Shown here: piece by piece, positions 12,482-23,300 of the stretch | How the letters are laid out: each line of letters begins with the position of its first letter | How positions within the stretch are numbered: position 1 is the stretch's first letter | Source of the DNA: an uncultured Clostridia bacterium | GTDB lineage: Bacteria; Bacillota; Clostridia; Christensenellales; Borkfalkiaceae | Reading direction: 5' to 3' | DNA: 58,428 nt | Assembly (NCBI GenBank): GCA_947626105.1 | Contig: CANQQY010000008.1 | Span: forward strand, 1 to 58,428 | The notes under the pieces: model-generated | What the model was told of the DNA's origin: nothing | The model's input: only the letters and a program-made list of their open reading frames with translations | Database searches by the model: none | Position numbers and translations under genes: made by a program

Positions 12482-13486
12482 ATGTTCAAATACATTGTAA
12501 AAAGACTCCTCATCTCCATCGTGATCCTGCTCGGCGTTTCGATCATCATCTATGTCTTGGTGCGCATGATGCCGGCGGACTACGTCGATACGAAGTTTGC
12601 GTCGCAGCTCAGCACAGGTGCGATCAACCAGGATGACATCCAACGGTTCAAAGATCTGTACGGCATCGGCGACAACTCCTTTACGGGGATCCTGAACGGA
12701 TACTTCAAATGGCTCGGCAATATGGTCAGGGGAGATCTCGGCAATTCCTTCATCCATAACAAGCCCGTAGGGCAGGTCATCGGTGAAAACATGTGGATCT
12801 CGTTCGCGATCGCGGTCGTGGCGACCATCCTGCAATTCCTCATCGCGATCCCGCTCGGCATCACGAGCGCGACGCACCAATACTCCGTGCGCGACTATGT
12901 GACGACGGTATTCACGATGATCGGGATCGCCTTGCCGACGTACTTCTTTGCCTATATTGCGATACGGCTCTTTTCGACCGAGCTGGGCTGGCTTCCCAAT
13001 TCGGGTCTGCTCGATCTGTCGAAGAATTACGCGGACAATTTCGGAGGAGCGATGGAAAAGTTCGGCGACATTCTCATCCATCTCATCCTTCCCATCTTTG
13101 TTACGGTCATTCTTTCCATCGGCGGACTCATGCGCTATACGAGAACGAACACGCTCGAGGTGCTCAACGCGGATTATATCAGGACCGCGCGCGCGAAGGG
13201 ATTGAGCGAAAAACGCGTCATTTACAAGCACGCGTTCCGCAATACCTTGATCCCTCTCGCAACGCTCCTCGCAGGCATCCTGCCATCGCTCTTCGGCGGC
13301 ATGATGATCACCGAACAAGTGTTCTCCATCGACGGGATCGGGAATCTTGCCTACAATGCGTTGCGGCAGGGCGATATCCCCTTCATCATGGGGTATAACA
13401 TGTTCCTTGCCATCCTTACCGTCATCGGAACGCTGCTCTCGGATATCATGTATTCCATCGTAGACCCTCGGGTCAAGTTACAATAA
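12482..13486 (+). CDS. oppB: Oligopeptide ABC transporter permease, OppB type
   Basis: 334-residue inner-membrane permease with six predicted helices. N-terminal signature MFKYIVKRLLISIVILLGVS and IYVLVRMMPADY; the EAA cytosolic loop reads ADYIRTARAKGLSEKRVIYKH, and the protein ends DIMYSIVDPRVKLQ as in OppB/DppB. It pairs with the OppC-type permease 19 bp downstream to form the channel. Confidence 0.93.
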   Translation: MFKYIVKRLLISIVILLGVSIIIYVLVRMMPADYVDTKFASQLSTGAINQDDIQRFKDLYGIGDNSFTGILNGYFKWLGNMVRGDLGNSFIHNKPVGQVIGENMWISFAIAVVATILQFLIAIPLGITSATHQYSVRDYVTTVFTMIGIALPTYFFAYIAIRLFSTELGWLPNSGLLDLSKNYADNFGGAMEKFGDILIHLILPIFVTVILSIGGLMRYTRTNTLEVLNADYIRTARAKGLSEKRVIYKHAFRNTLIPLATLLAGILPSLFGGMMITEQVFSIDGIGNLAYNALRQGDIPFIMGYNMFLAILTVIGTLLSDIMYSIVDPRVKLQ

Positions 13487-13505
13487 ACAGGCAGGATAAG
13501 GCATT

Positions 13506-14705
13506 ATGAAAGAACAGGATAACAACATCTTGCAAGACGAAACAGAGCCCGGAACGGTGACAATGGATGAAGCGTCCGTCCATACGGACGCGGAGGTCGT
13601 CGTCGCCGACCACGAAGCGGCTGCCCTTCAAGAGGAAGGGGAGAAAGCGGACGTCGGCGCGGATATGGAGACCTATAAGGAGATGAGTCCCATGCGGCTC
13701 GTCCTCCGCAGATTCTTCCGTTCCAAACTCTCCATCGTGGGACTCGTCATGATCGTCGCGCTCTTCCTCTTCTCCTTCCTCGGACCCGTCGTCTACGGTT
13801 GGTTCGACAATGTGGAGTGGATCCATACGGCGCACGAGGACGGTCTGACCCTCGAGGAAGCGGTCGACAGAAGCTATCAGGTTTACAGCACGCAATCGGG
13901 CGTTATAGACGCGGAGGATCTCGACGGCGATTCCTTCACGATCCTCGAAGTCGTGGACGTGGAAAACACGTCGGGCAGGGCGAACGGACTTCTTTCTCCC
14001 GGCAACGGGCACCTTCTCGGCACGGACGACCAGGGCATGGACGTCTTTGCGCGTCTCATGTACGGCGGCAGGATCTCGCTCATCATCGGATTTATCGTCG
14101 TCATTCTCGAAACGCTCATCGGCATCGTGGTCGGCGGGATCTCGGGCTATTTCGGCGGATGGATCGACAACGTGCTCATGCGTATCGTCGATATCTTCAA
14201 CTGTATCCCGACCCTGCCCATTCTGCTCATTGCCTCGGCGGTCATCGACTCGTGGCATTTGGCGCCCGATGAACAAATTTACGTTTTGATGGTCATCATA
14301 ACCCTATTCGGTTGGAGCGGGACGGCGCGGCTCGTCCGCGGACAGATCCTCGGGCTACGGGAGCAGGAGTACATCACGGCGACCGAAGTCATGGGCTTCT
14401 CTCCTTGGCGGCGCATCTTCAAACACCTCGTGCCGAACGTCATGCCGCAGCTCATCGTCTCGATGACGCTCGGGCTCGGCTCCGTCATTCTGTATGAATC
14501 CAGCCTAAGCTATCTCGGGCTCGGCGTACAGCTTCCCAAGGCGGCGTGGGGGACGATGATCGCCCTCGCAAAGAGCCGCGAGGTTCTCATATACCATATG
14601 AATATATGGCTTCCCGCAGGTATCCTGATCGTGATCGCGGTGCTCGGGTTCAACTTTATCGGAGACGGATTGAGAGACGCTATGGATCCGAAAGCGAGGA
14701 AATAG
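13506..14705 (+). CDS. oppC: Oligopeptide ABC transporter permease, OppC type, with extended N-terminus and outer loop
   Basis: 399 residues, about 90-100 longer than typical OppC. Residues 1-60 are an acidic cytosolic extension, residues 61-75 (MRLVLRRFFRSKLSIVG) are the standard start, and after the first helix a long acidic external segment (about 95-165) precedes HLLGTDDQGMDVFARLMYGGR, the usual OppC hallmark. The EAA loop is QEYITATEVMGFSPWRRIFKH. The ending DGLRDAMDPKARK is typical. The extra external loop could contact the enlarged OppA. The gene is co-transcribed with oppB and oppD. Confidence 0.92.
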   Translation: MKEQDNNILQDETEPGTVTMDEASVHTDAEVVVADHEAAALQEEGEKADVGADMETYKEMSPMRLVLRRFFRSKLSIVGLVMIVALFLFSFLGPVVYGWFDNVEWIHTAHEDGLTLEEAVDRSYQVYSTQSGVIDAEDLDGDSFTILEVVDVENTSGRANGLLSPGNGHLLGTDDQGMDVFARLMYGGRISLIIGFIVVILETLIGIVVGGISGYFGGWIDNVLMRIVDIFNCIPTLPILLIASAVIDSWHLAPDEQIYVLMVIITLFGWSGTARLVRGQILGLREQEYITATEVMGFSPWRRIFKHLVPNVMPQLIVSMTLGLGSVILYESSLSYLGLGVQLPKAAWGTMIALAKSREVLIYHMNIWLPAGILIVIAVLGFNFIGDGLRDAMDPKARK

Positions 14706-14708
14706 GCA

Positions 14709-15863
14709 ATGGCAAAAAAATATTCCAATTATATCTCCATGAAGGAGAGCCGCCGTATCATCAAGTACAATCTGAAACAGATGAAGTACTACGAAAAGCT
14801 CAAACGGCGCAAGCTCGATCAAAGCGAGTATACGACGGTGATGCAGGATGAGAACAACCTCATCGAGATCGACAACTTAGAGACCTATTTCTTCACCGAT
14901 ACGGGGACGGTCAAGTCCGTCAACGGCGTTTCCTTCAATATTCCGAAGAACAAAGTGGTCGGCGTCGTCGGGGAATCGGGTTGCGGAAAGAGCGTCACGT
15001 CGCTCTCCATCATGCAGCTCGTGCAGGCGCCGCAGGGACAGGTCGTCGGCGGACAGATCCGCTTCAACTCCTCCGATCTCGGCTATGACGAAGAGGGGAG
15101 AAAGCTCGCTTACGACATCGTCAAGACGCCCACCAAGCAGATGTACAACATCCGCGGGAAAGACATCACCATGATCTTCCAGGAGCCCATGACGAGCCTC
15201 AACCCCGTGTTCACGATCGGATTCCAGCTCGACGAGGTCTCCTTCCTCCGCAATCCCTCGATCTCGAAGGAAGAGGCGAAGGAATACAGCATCGAGATGC
15301 TCAAAAAGGTAGGTATCTCCATGCCGGAACATTGCTATAAACGCTATCCGCACGAGCTGTCGGGCGGCATGCGCCAGCGCGTCATGATCGCAATGGCGCT
15401 CGCGGGCGATCCCAAACTCATCATCGCGGACGAGCCGACAACGGCGCTCGACGTCACCATTCAGGCGCAGATTTTGGAACTTTTGCGCGAACTCCAAAAA
15501 TCGCAGGGCTGTTCGATCATGCTCATCACGCACGATCTCGGCGTTATCGCCGAAATGGCGGACGAAGTCGTCGTCATGTACGCGGGCAGGATCATCGAAC
15601 GCGGGACGGTGCAGGAGATCTTCCGCAACCCGCTCCACCCCTATACGGTGGGGCTGCAAAAGAGCAAACCGCTCATCGGTTCCAGCGCGAAGGAGCCTCT
15701 CTACTCCATTCCCGGGCAGGTCCCCAACCCCATCAATCTGCCGAACCATTGCTATTTCCGCAACCGCTGTACGAGATGCACGGAGAAGTGCGGAGGAGAG
15801 TACCCGCAAGAATACAAAGTGAGCGATACGCACAGCGTGGCATGCTATCTCTATGAGGAGTGA
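14709..15863 (+). CDS. oppD: Oligopeptide ABC transporter ATP-binding protein, OppD type
   Basis: 384-residue ATPase. Walker A GESGCGKS (residues 88-95), Q-loop [12 protein letters not shown], signature LSGGMRQR, Walker [14 protein letters not shown]-loop ITHD, and a C-terminal oligopeptide-transporter domain with a Cys-rich segment ([14 protein letters not shown]). About 50 basic, helical residues precede the normal OppD start (residue 51 on); no internal start with a better ribosome site was seen, and GAGGA lies just before the chosen ATG. The gene starts 3 bp after oppC and 3 bp before oppF. Confidence 0.92.
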   Translation: MAKKYSNYISMKESRRIIKYNLKQMKYYEKLKRRKLDQSEYTTVMQDENNLIEIDNLETYFFTDTGTVKSVNGVSFNIPKNKVVGVVGESGCGKSVTSLSIMQLVQAPQGQVVGGQIRFNSSDLGYDEEGRKLAYDIVKTPTKQMYNIRGKDITMIFQEPMTSLNPVFTIGFQLDEVSFLRNPSISKEEAKEYSIEMLKKVGISMPEHCYKRYPHELSGGMRQRVMIAMALAGDPKLIIADEPTTALDVTIQAQILELLRELQKSQGCSIMLITHDLGVIAEMADEVVVMYAGRIIERGTVQEIFRNPLHPYTVGLQKSKPLIGSSAKEPLYSIPGQVPNPINLPNHCYFRNRCTRCTEKCGGEYPQEYKVSDTHSVACYLYEE

Positions 15864-15866
15864 CAA

Positions 15867-17114
15867 ATGGAAGAAACTTTCGTTGAAAAGACCGAAGAAG
15901 AGCCCATTCTGAAAGTGGAGCATCTCAAAAAATACTTCCCCATCAAGCGCAACTTCTTCGGAAAACCGATCGAATTCCTTCACGCCGTGGACGATGTGAG
16001 CTTCAAGGTGAACGCGGGTACCGCGATCGGCGTGGTGGGGGAGTCCGGCTGCGGCAAGACGACGCTGGGAAGAACGATCCTCCGCCTCTACGATGTGGAC
16101 GGCGGGACGGTCGTGTTCGACGGGGTCGAGCTCAGCAGTCTCAAAAAGAGCGAGCTTAGGAAATACAGAACGGATATCCAGCTCATCTTTCAGGATCCTT
16201 ATTCCAGCCTTCCGCCCCGTATGACGGTCGGTTCGATCATCGCAGAGGCGGTCAAGGTGCACAAGATCGTGCCCGCGAATGAAGTCCACGACTATGTGCT
16301 CGGCGTCATGAAGCAGTGCGGCTTGCAACCCCAGTATTACGACCGCTATCCCCACGAATTCTCGGGCGGACAGCGCCAGAGGATCTGCATCGCCCGCGCG
16401 CTCGCCGTGAAGCCCAAGCTCGTCATCTGCGACGAACCCGTCTCCGCGCTCGACGTGTCTATCCAGGCGCAGATCATCAATTTGCTCAAAGATCTTCAAA
16501 AGACGATGGGGCTCACCTATGTGTTCATCTCTCACGATCTCTCCGTCGTCAAGTATATCACCGACCAGATCATGGTCATGTATCTCGGGAACGTCATGGA
16601 GCTCGGGAATACCGAGCGGATCTTCGAAAATCCCCAGCATCCATATACAAAGGCGCTCTTCTCGGCGGTGCCCGTGCCCGACCCCGATGCGAAGATGAAC
16701 CGCATCATTCTCGAAGGGGATATCCCTTCCCCCGCAAACCCGCCGCGCGGCTGCAAATTCCATACCCGCTGTTCGCAATGTATGAACGTCTGCCGCATGA
16801 TCCCGCCCGCCTATCTCGAGACGGAGGAAAACCACTTTGTCGCCTGCCATCTCTATAATGAAGAGATCATGCGCGAGTTGGATAAATACGACGCGATGTA
16901 CGAAGAAGAACTTCGCCTGCAAGCGGAGAAGGAAGCGGAGGAATATGCAAGAAAACACAGAAAGAGAACAAGGAACAGCGGCTCCGCAGACGGAAGCGCA
17001 GACGGAACAGAAAACAGCTCCGCAGACGCAGACGGAACAACCGACGGAACAGCCGACGGAACCGAACCCGCAAGCACAACCGCAGACACAACCGCAGAAG
17101 AAACGGAAGCGTAA
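15867..17114 (+). CDS. oppF: Oligopeptide ABC transporter ATP-binding protein, OppF type, with low-complexity tail
   Basis: 415-residue ATPase partner of OppD. Walker [20 protein letters not shown], signature FSGGQRQR, Walker [13 protein letters not shown] and ISHD are all intact, followed by the C-terminal domain with [12 protein letters not shown]. The core ends near residue 330. Residues about 330-370 are a charged helix and the last 45 are an Asp/Ala/Gly/Thr-rich low-complexity tail ([10 protein letters not shown]..., [11 protein letters not shown]). That tail is encoded by DNA that also carries the start of the next gene in another frame, which explains its odd composition. Confidence 0.92.
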   Translation: MEETFVEKTEEEPILKVEHLKKYFPIKRNFFGKPIEFLHAVDDVSFKVNAGTAIGVVGESGCGKTTLGRTILRLYDVDGGTVVFDGVELSSLKKSELRKYRTDIQLIFQDPYSSLPPRMTVGSIIAEAVKVHKIVPANEVHDYVLGVMKQCGLQPQYYDRYPHEFSGGQRQRICIARALAVKPKLVICDEPVSALDVSIQAQIINLLKDLQKTMGLTYVFISHDLSVVKYITDQIMVMYLGNVMELGNTERIFENPQHPYTKALFSAVPVPDPDAKMNRIILEGDIPSPANPPRGCKFHTRCSQCMNVCRMIPPAYLETEENHFVACHLYNEEIMRELDKYDAMYEEELRLQAEKEAEEYARKHRKRTRNSGSADGSADGTENSSADADGTTDGTADGTEPASTTADTTAEETEA

Positions 17115-17334
17115 ACGGAAGAAAGTCAAGTACGTTGACGACGGTCACACCGTTTACAGCATGGAAGGGCTTACGGGGAAGCACCGGGAGGACGACGAGG
17201 ACGCCTATCTCACCAAAAAGGAGAGGCGTGCGGCGATCCGTGCGGCGCTGGGGCACTATATGCCCATACTTCTGATGGTGCTTGCCTGTTTCACCCTGAC
17301 GGCGCTCATGATATATTTTTGGCTCATGCCATGA
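16945..17334 (+). CDS. Small single-pass membrane protein overlapping oppF out of frame
   Basis: 129 residues, not assigned to a family. A Gln/Pro/Thr/Glu-rich repeat segment (about 10-53) is followed by a very basic stretch ([12 protein letters not shown]), a conserved-looking motif (YVDDGHTVYSMEGL), a charged region (LTKKERRAAIRA) and one C-terminal transmembrane helix (about 105-127), so it is probably tail-anchored with a cytosolic N-terminus. The ATG at 16945 has GGAGG 3 nt upstream, a short spacing; an earlier in-frame ATG at 16837 would read antiparallel-looking sequence through the oppF core and is rejected. The first 170 nt overlap oppF in the +1 frame. It may regulate or anchor the ATPase complex (inference). 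Confidence 0.72.
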   Translation: MQENTEREQGTAAPQTEAQTEQKTAPQTQTEQPTEQPTEPNPQAQPQTQPQKKRKRKRKKVKYVDDGHTVYSMEGLTGKHREDDEDAYLTKKERRAAIRAALGHYMPILLMVLACFTLTALMIYFWLMP

Positions 17335-17368
17335 ATCAAGCAACAAGTAACAAGAAAAGAGGTCACCT

Positions 17369-20300
17369 ATGGCAAAGTTGAAAAAAATCTTATGTTTATT
17401 ATTGGTAGGCGTGATGGGATTCTCCGTCGCGGCGTGCGATACGGGCTCGTCTACCGCAGACCAAGGCAGCAGCAATGGTAGTAGCTCCTCCCAACCTTCG
17501 CAGGGGAATACGGAGGAGGGCAGCTCCAACGAGCTCAAACTCATCCAGAGCGACTTTCAGTTTACGCCCGAAGAGAGAATGTCCCGCATCAAGGCGGAAT
17601 ATCTCATCGAAAACAAGGGGTATTCGGAAAACGACGAGGTCGTCGCGATCCTCTCTCTCAACGGGGATGCGCTCATCGACACCTATCTTGCCGATGAAGA
17701 GCTCTCCGAAAAGATGTCCGTCGGCGAATTCGCCAAGACGCCCATGGGCATCCAGAGGAAAAATGCTATCGCTTTCAATCAGACCGACTTCCTCCGCAGG
17801 CTTGCCGCGCAGGGATTGTATACGTCTGTCAATTATACTTATACGACGATCGCAAACGCAGTCGCCGTCACTACGACATACGGAAACTTTTTGAAGATCG
17901 AACAGCTCAGCGGGGTGAAGAGCGCCTCGCTCGCCGAAACATACAGCCGTCCGCAGGAGTCGGACGTGATCGACGCGAGCGCGATCGTGAACGCCGTCGA
18001 CGTCTATGAGACGGGTATCTTCAATTCCGAAAGCGCGAAGGACAAAAACGGGCAGTCTTATACGGGTAAGGGGACGTCTGTCGCCGTGCTCGACTCCGGC
18101 TTTGCGCTCAGCCATCCTGCATTCAATACCCATGAGCCCCAAGGCGATCTCATGTTTGATACCGACGACATCAAGGGCTTCATTACGGATGGCGCAGGAG
18201 GGGAAAAACTCAACGCTGTCGAGACGACGCCGTCACTTTCCGTCGGCGACGTGTATTACAGCAAGAAGATCCCCTTCCACTACGACTATGCTGATAAGGA
18301 TCCCGACGTTTCGCCCTACGATTCCGAACATGGTACCCACGTCGCGGGGATCATCGGCGGTTATGCGGACTCTTATCAGGATAAGGACGGCAACACCGTC
18401 ACCGACGGAGAGGGGCACAATATTCCCTTCAAGGGCATCGCGGTCGACACGCAGCTCGTGCTCATGAAAGTGTTCCCGGATCTTAGCGAAGGCGCCGAAA
18501 CGGACGATATCCTTGCGGCGCTCGAGGACGCGGTCCTTCTCGAGGTCGACGCAATCAATATGTCCCTCGGCGCGGCTTGCGGCTTCGTGCGCGAGAAGGA
18601 CGGCGATCCCGTCAACGATGTGTACGACAAGATCAACGAGAGCGGCGTGAGCCTCGTCACTGCGGCGAGCAACAATTATAGCTCCGCTTTCGGCGGCGCG
18701 CAGGGCAACACGAGCTTTGTCACCAATCCCGACAACGGCACCGTCGGCTCTCCCTCGACCTATCCCGCGGCGCTCTCCGTCGCCTCGATCGACGGGATCA
18801 AGAGCAAATACATCGTCGGCAACGGTTCAAAGGTATTCTTCTTCAACGAATCCAACTCCATCTCGGGCGAAGAGAACAATTTCTTCGACGAACTCTTCTC
18901 CGACGTACAGAGCAAGGGCGAGAGATACAATTTTACGGAGAGCCAGCATCCCAACCGCTACAACAATGTTTCGGTGGGGGCGGATGGGACGCTCACCGTC
19001 AAATACGTCACCGTCCCCGGCTACGGCTACCGTGTCAATTATTCCACGGTCGACGTTGAGGGCAAGATCGCCCTTGTCAGCCGCGGCGACTCGACCTTTG
19101 AAGACAAGGCGCTTCAGGCAAAGAATGCGGGCGCCATCGGATGTATCATCTACAACAACATTGAAGGCGACATCCTCATGTCCATGGGGAAAACCGACCA
19201 CATCCCCACGATCTCCATCTCCAAGGAGGACGGCACGGCGCTTGCGCAGGTGAACGAGGGCACCATGACGTTCAGCTACAAGCAGGAGGCGGGTCCCTTC
19301 ATGTCCGACTTCTCGAGCTGGGGGCCTCTGCCCGATCTCACGCTCAAACCCGACATTACGGCGCACGGCGGCAACATCACTTCCTCCGTGCCCGGCGACA
19401 AGTACGACCAGATCAGCGGTACCTCGATGGCATGTCCCAACATGTGCGGGCTCGTCGTCCTCATCCGCCAGTTCATCAAGGATCAACCCCGTTACAGCAA
19501 AATGACGTGGAAGGAGATCTCCGTCCTTACCAACCAAATGCTCATGTCGACGGCGACCATCATTCTGAACCAGCAGGGCAATCCCTATTCGCCCAGAAAG
19601 CAGGGCGCGGGACTTGCGAGCCTCTATAACGTCGTCAATACCAAGGCATATCTCACCGTCGACGACAAGGACCGCAGTAAGCTCGAACTCATGGACGATC
19701 CCACACGCAAAGGCGTCTATGTCATGGAGTTCAATATCGTCAACGTTTCCGATGCAGACATGCAGTACGACCTCGGGCTCATCGGCATGACGGAGAGCGT
19801 CTCCACGGCGGACGAAAAGCATATCGCGGAGCGCGACCAGCTCCTTTCTAACAACTTTACGGCGGAAGTGAGCGGGAACGGCTCTTTGAGCGGCAACCGC
19901 GTGACCGTCAAGGCGGGCAAAACAGCCAAGATCAAACTCACCTACACCCTCTCGCAAGAGGATAAGAACACCATCGAATCCCTCTTCCCGTACGGCATGT
20001 ATGTCGAAGGGTTCGTGACGCTCGACGCCGTCGGAGAGAAAGAGATCGACCTCAATATTCCCTTCCTTGCCTTCTACGGCGACTGGACGCAGGCGCCCAT
20101 CTTCGATAAGACTTATTACGAAGTGGAGTCGGAAGCGCACAACGCGGGGATCGACGAAGAGGATAAGATCAAGGCGGATTACTTCGCGACGACCCCTTAC
20201 GGTTCCTATTACTACAACTATATCATTCCGCTCGGCACCTATCTCTACGACATCGACGAGAGCATCTACGATCCGATCCCCGCTTCGGAGGACCGCATCG

Positions 20301-23300
20301 CCGTCTCCAACGAGCTCAATAAGATCGACGGGATCGCTTCCGTCTATGCGGGGCTTCTCCGCGGCTGCAAGACGATGACGTATACCATTACCGACAAGGA
20401 TACGGGAGAAGTCGTCTACGAGTATGTTCTCACGAACGCGCATAAGGCGTTCTCGCAGGGCGGATCGCCCATTCCGAACTATGAGTTCCTGCGCATCAAC
20501 TCCGCGCAGATCGGGCTCATGAGCAACCGCAGGTATGAGTTCAAGATGGTGGGGCAGCTCGATTACGGCGAGGACGGCGGGCTCGACACGAACGTCCGCA
20601 ATACCTTCTCGTTCGACTTCACCCTCGATACCGAGGCGCCCATCATCAAGAGCGCGACTTACGAAAAGGTGTACGACAAGACCCTCAAAAAGGATCGCTA
20701 TTACGTCTATCTCACCGTTTACGACAACCAGTATGCAATGGCGCTTACGCCCATTGTGTTCTCCGTCAATCCCGATTACGACGGAACGCAGAATTCCAGC
20801 CAGTATTCTCCTTCCTATCTGTTGAAGGATCCCATTCCGCTGTACGGCGAGAAGGGGCAGGACAACCGAGTCCGCGTCGAGATCACGGATATTCTCGAAA
20901 ATCTCGAATACGACGAACTCATTCCCAGCGCGCTCGGCTTCACGATCGAGGACTACGCGCTCAACCAAAATCTCTATATCTGCCAGCTCCCCGGCACCAA
21001 TCCCGGCGAACGCGGCAAATTCAGCTTCACGAACGACGGAACGACGACGGGCGGCAAGAAGTCCATCATCTCCATCCAGGAGGGCGAGATCGTCGACCTC
21101 ACCCAATATCTTGCGACAACGGATCCGAGCGTGGACGAAAACAAGGATTATCTGCGCTACCTCATCTGGGAATCCAACAACGAAAATATCGCGTCGGTGA
21201 AAGAGGGGCAGGTTCTCGGCAAGTCGATAGGCAGGACGACCATCACCGTCAGGGAGAACTTCTTCGGCGATTCCGCGACCATTTCCGTCAACGTCCGCGC
21301 AAGGGAGTCGGGCGCAAGCGCCGTCAACACCGTTGTGCCGCTTTCGACGAACAACGTCGAGGATGTGACCAAGGAAAACATCAAGTCCATCCGCTTCTCC
21401 TACTTCGATACCCTCTTTGCCCATGCGCGTGCGGGGCAGACGAGCGATATCGGCTCCACGGGCGACAGGATCTTTTTGACCGCATTGAATGGCGGGATCT
21501 CCGTCTATCCGGGCGAGCAGATCCAACTTCACTACGACCTCGACCCTTGGTACGTCGCCGATAAGTACGAACTTACCTATGCCACCAACAGACCCGACGT
21601 CGTTACCGTAAATGACCAAGGCGTTGTGGCGGCTCTGAAAAAGGGCAGCGCGACCATTACGCTCAGCGTAGGGGGCTCCAACCTCATCGCTTCTCTCCGC
21701 GTCACGGTCAACAGCGAATTTGTCATTGATGAAGCGCGGACGCTCGTCGCCTACAAGGGCGTGGGCGGAGACGTCGAGATCCCCGACGACGAGGGCATCC
21801 TCTACATCGGCCCCAACGCGTTCAGCCTCTATGAGACGAACTACCAGTACGCGCAGGAACTTCCCGACGACGACATCTATGCAAACCGGATCCCGGGCGT
21901 GAACAATACGATCAAGAAGGTCGTCGTTCCCGACGGCGTGATGGAGATCCAGCAGTACGCATTCTATAACTGTACCGCTCTCGAGACCGTCGAGCTTCCC
22001 GATACGGTGAAATTCCTTCGACGGAACGCCTTCTACGGGGACGTTTCCCTCAAAAACATCAACCTCGACCATGTGGAAGTCGTCGGCGACTATGTCTTTA
22101 CGGGCTGCGCCGCGCTCGACAACATCGACATGCCGAATATGTACACGATCGGCACGGCGGGATTCATGAACTGCGTTGGGCTCACTTCCGTGGATCTCAC
22201 CACGTTGCGGAACGCGGGCGAAAATGCCTTTGCGGGCTGCACGAAGCTCAAAGAAGTTACGCTCGGCAACCTTACAAAGCTCTCCGTCGGCATCTTCCGA
22301 AATTGCGGGCTCGAAAGCGTGGATATTTATGAAACAAAATTTATCCCCGCAAACGCCTTCTCGGGGAACGAGTCGCTTACAAGCGTGACCTTCCATAACG
22401 GCCTCAACGCCATTCACGACAGCGCGTTCAGCGGCGATACGACGCTCCAAAAAGTCACCCTTCCGAACAGCGCGTTTACGCTCGGCGCGAACGTATTCCA
22501 GGATTGCGCCGCGCTCGCGACCATCGAATTCCAGGAAAATACCCAAATCGACGTCACGGCGGGGAATCTCTTCAAGGGCACCGCGCTCACGACGATCACC
22601 GTCCCCGACAATAGCGAATTCTATTCCATGTCGGAAGATAAGCACCAGCTCCTCAATAAGACGGGGGATACGATCATTCTTGCGGCGATCAACGCCTATA
22701 CAGGATCGACCGAACTCACGATCCCCGCGACCGTCAAGTACATCAAGAGCAGCGCATTCAGCGGCGCGCCGATTACCTCCGTAACCTTTGCCGGCGCGGT
22801 CGAGATCGGAAGCTATGCGTTTGCGGGGTGCGAATCGCTCGCCAAAGTCACCTTTGCCGAGGCAGAGGGGACGACGATCGGCCTTCGTGCTTTCAATAAT
22901 TGCCAGGCTCTTGCGGCGGTCGAACATCTCGACAGCGTGAAAACGATCGGCGATTATGCCTTTACGCAGGCGAGGGCGCTTACGACTGCGTCGATCGGCG
23001 CAAATGCGCAGGTCGGCGAAGGGGCATTCCTCAATTCCGGTCTTACAAGCGTCACGCTCGGCGCGAATGTAAAACTCGGGCTCGGCGTTTTCCAGCGCTG
23101 CGTCTCTCTCCAAACCGTCACGATGCCCGAGAATGGCGGGGTCGAGATCGGAGCTCTGTGCTTCTCGAATGACAGTAAGCTCTCTACGATCGATTTGAGC
23201 AAGGCAACGGGGGAACTCGGGAACGAAGCGTTCTTCGGCTGCACCTCTCTCGAAAAGGCACAGCTTACCAATATCGAATCCATCGGGAATTTCGCCTTTG

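Noticed and set aside
16837-16944. Longer version of the small membrane protein overlapping oppF
   Set aside because: The extra residues would overprint the conserved end of the OppF core and no ribosome site precedes the 16837 ATG.
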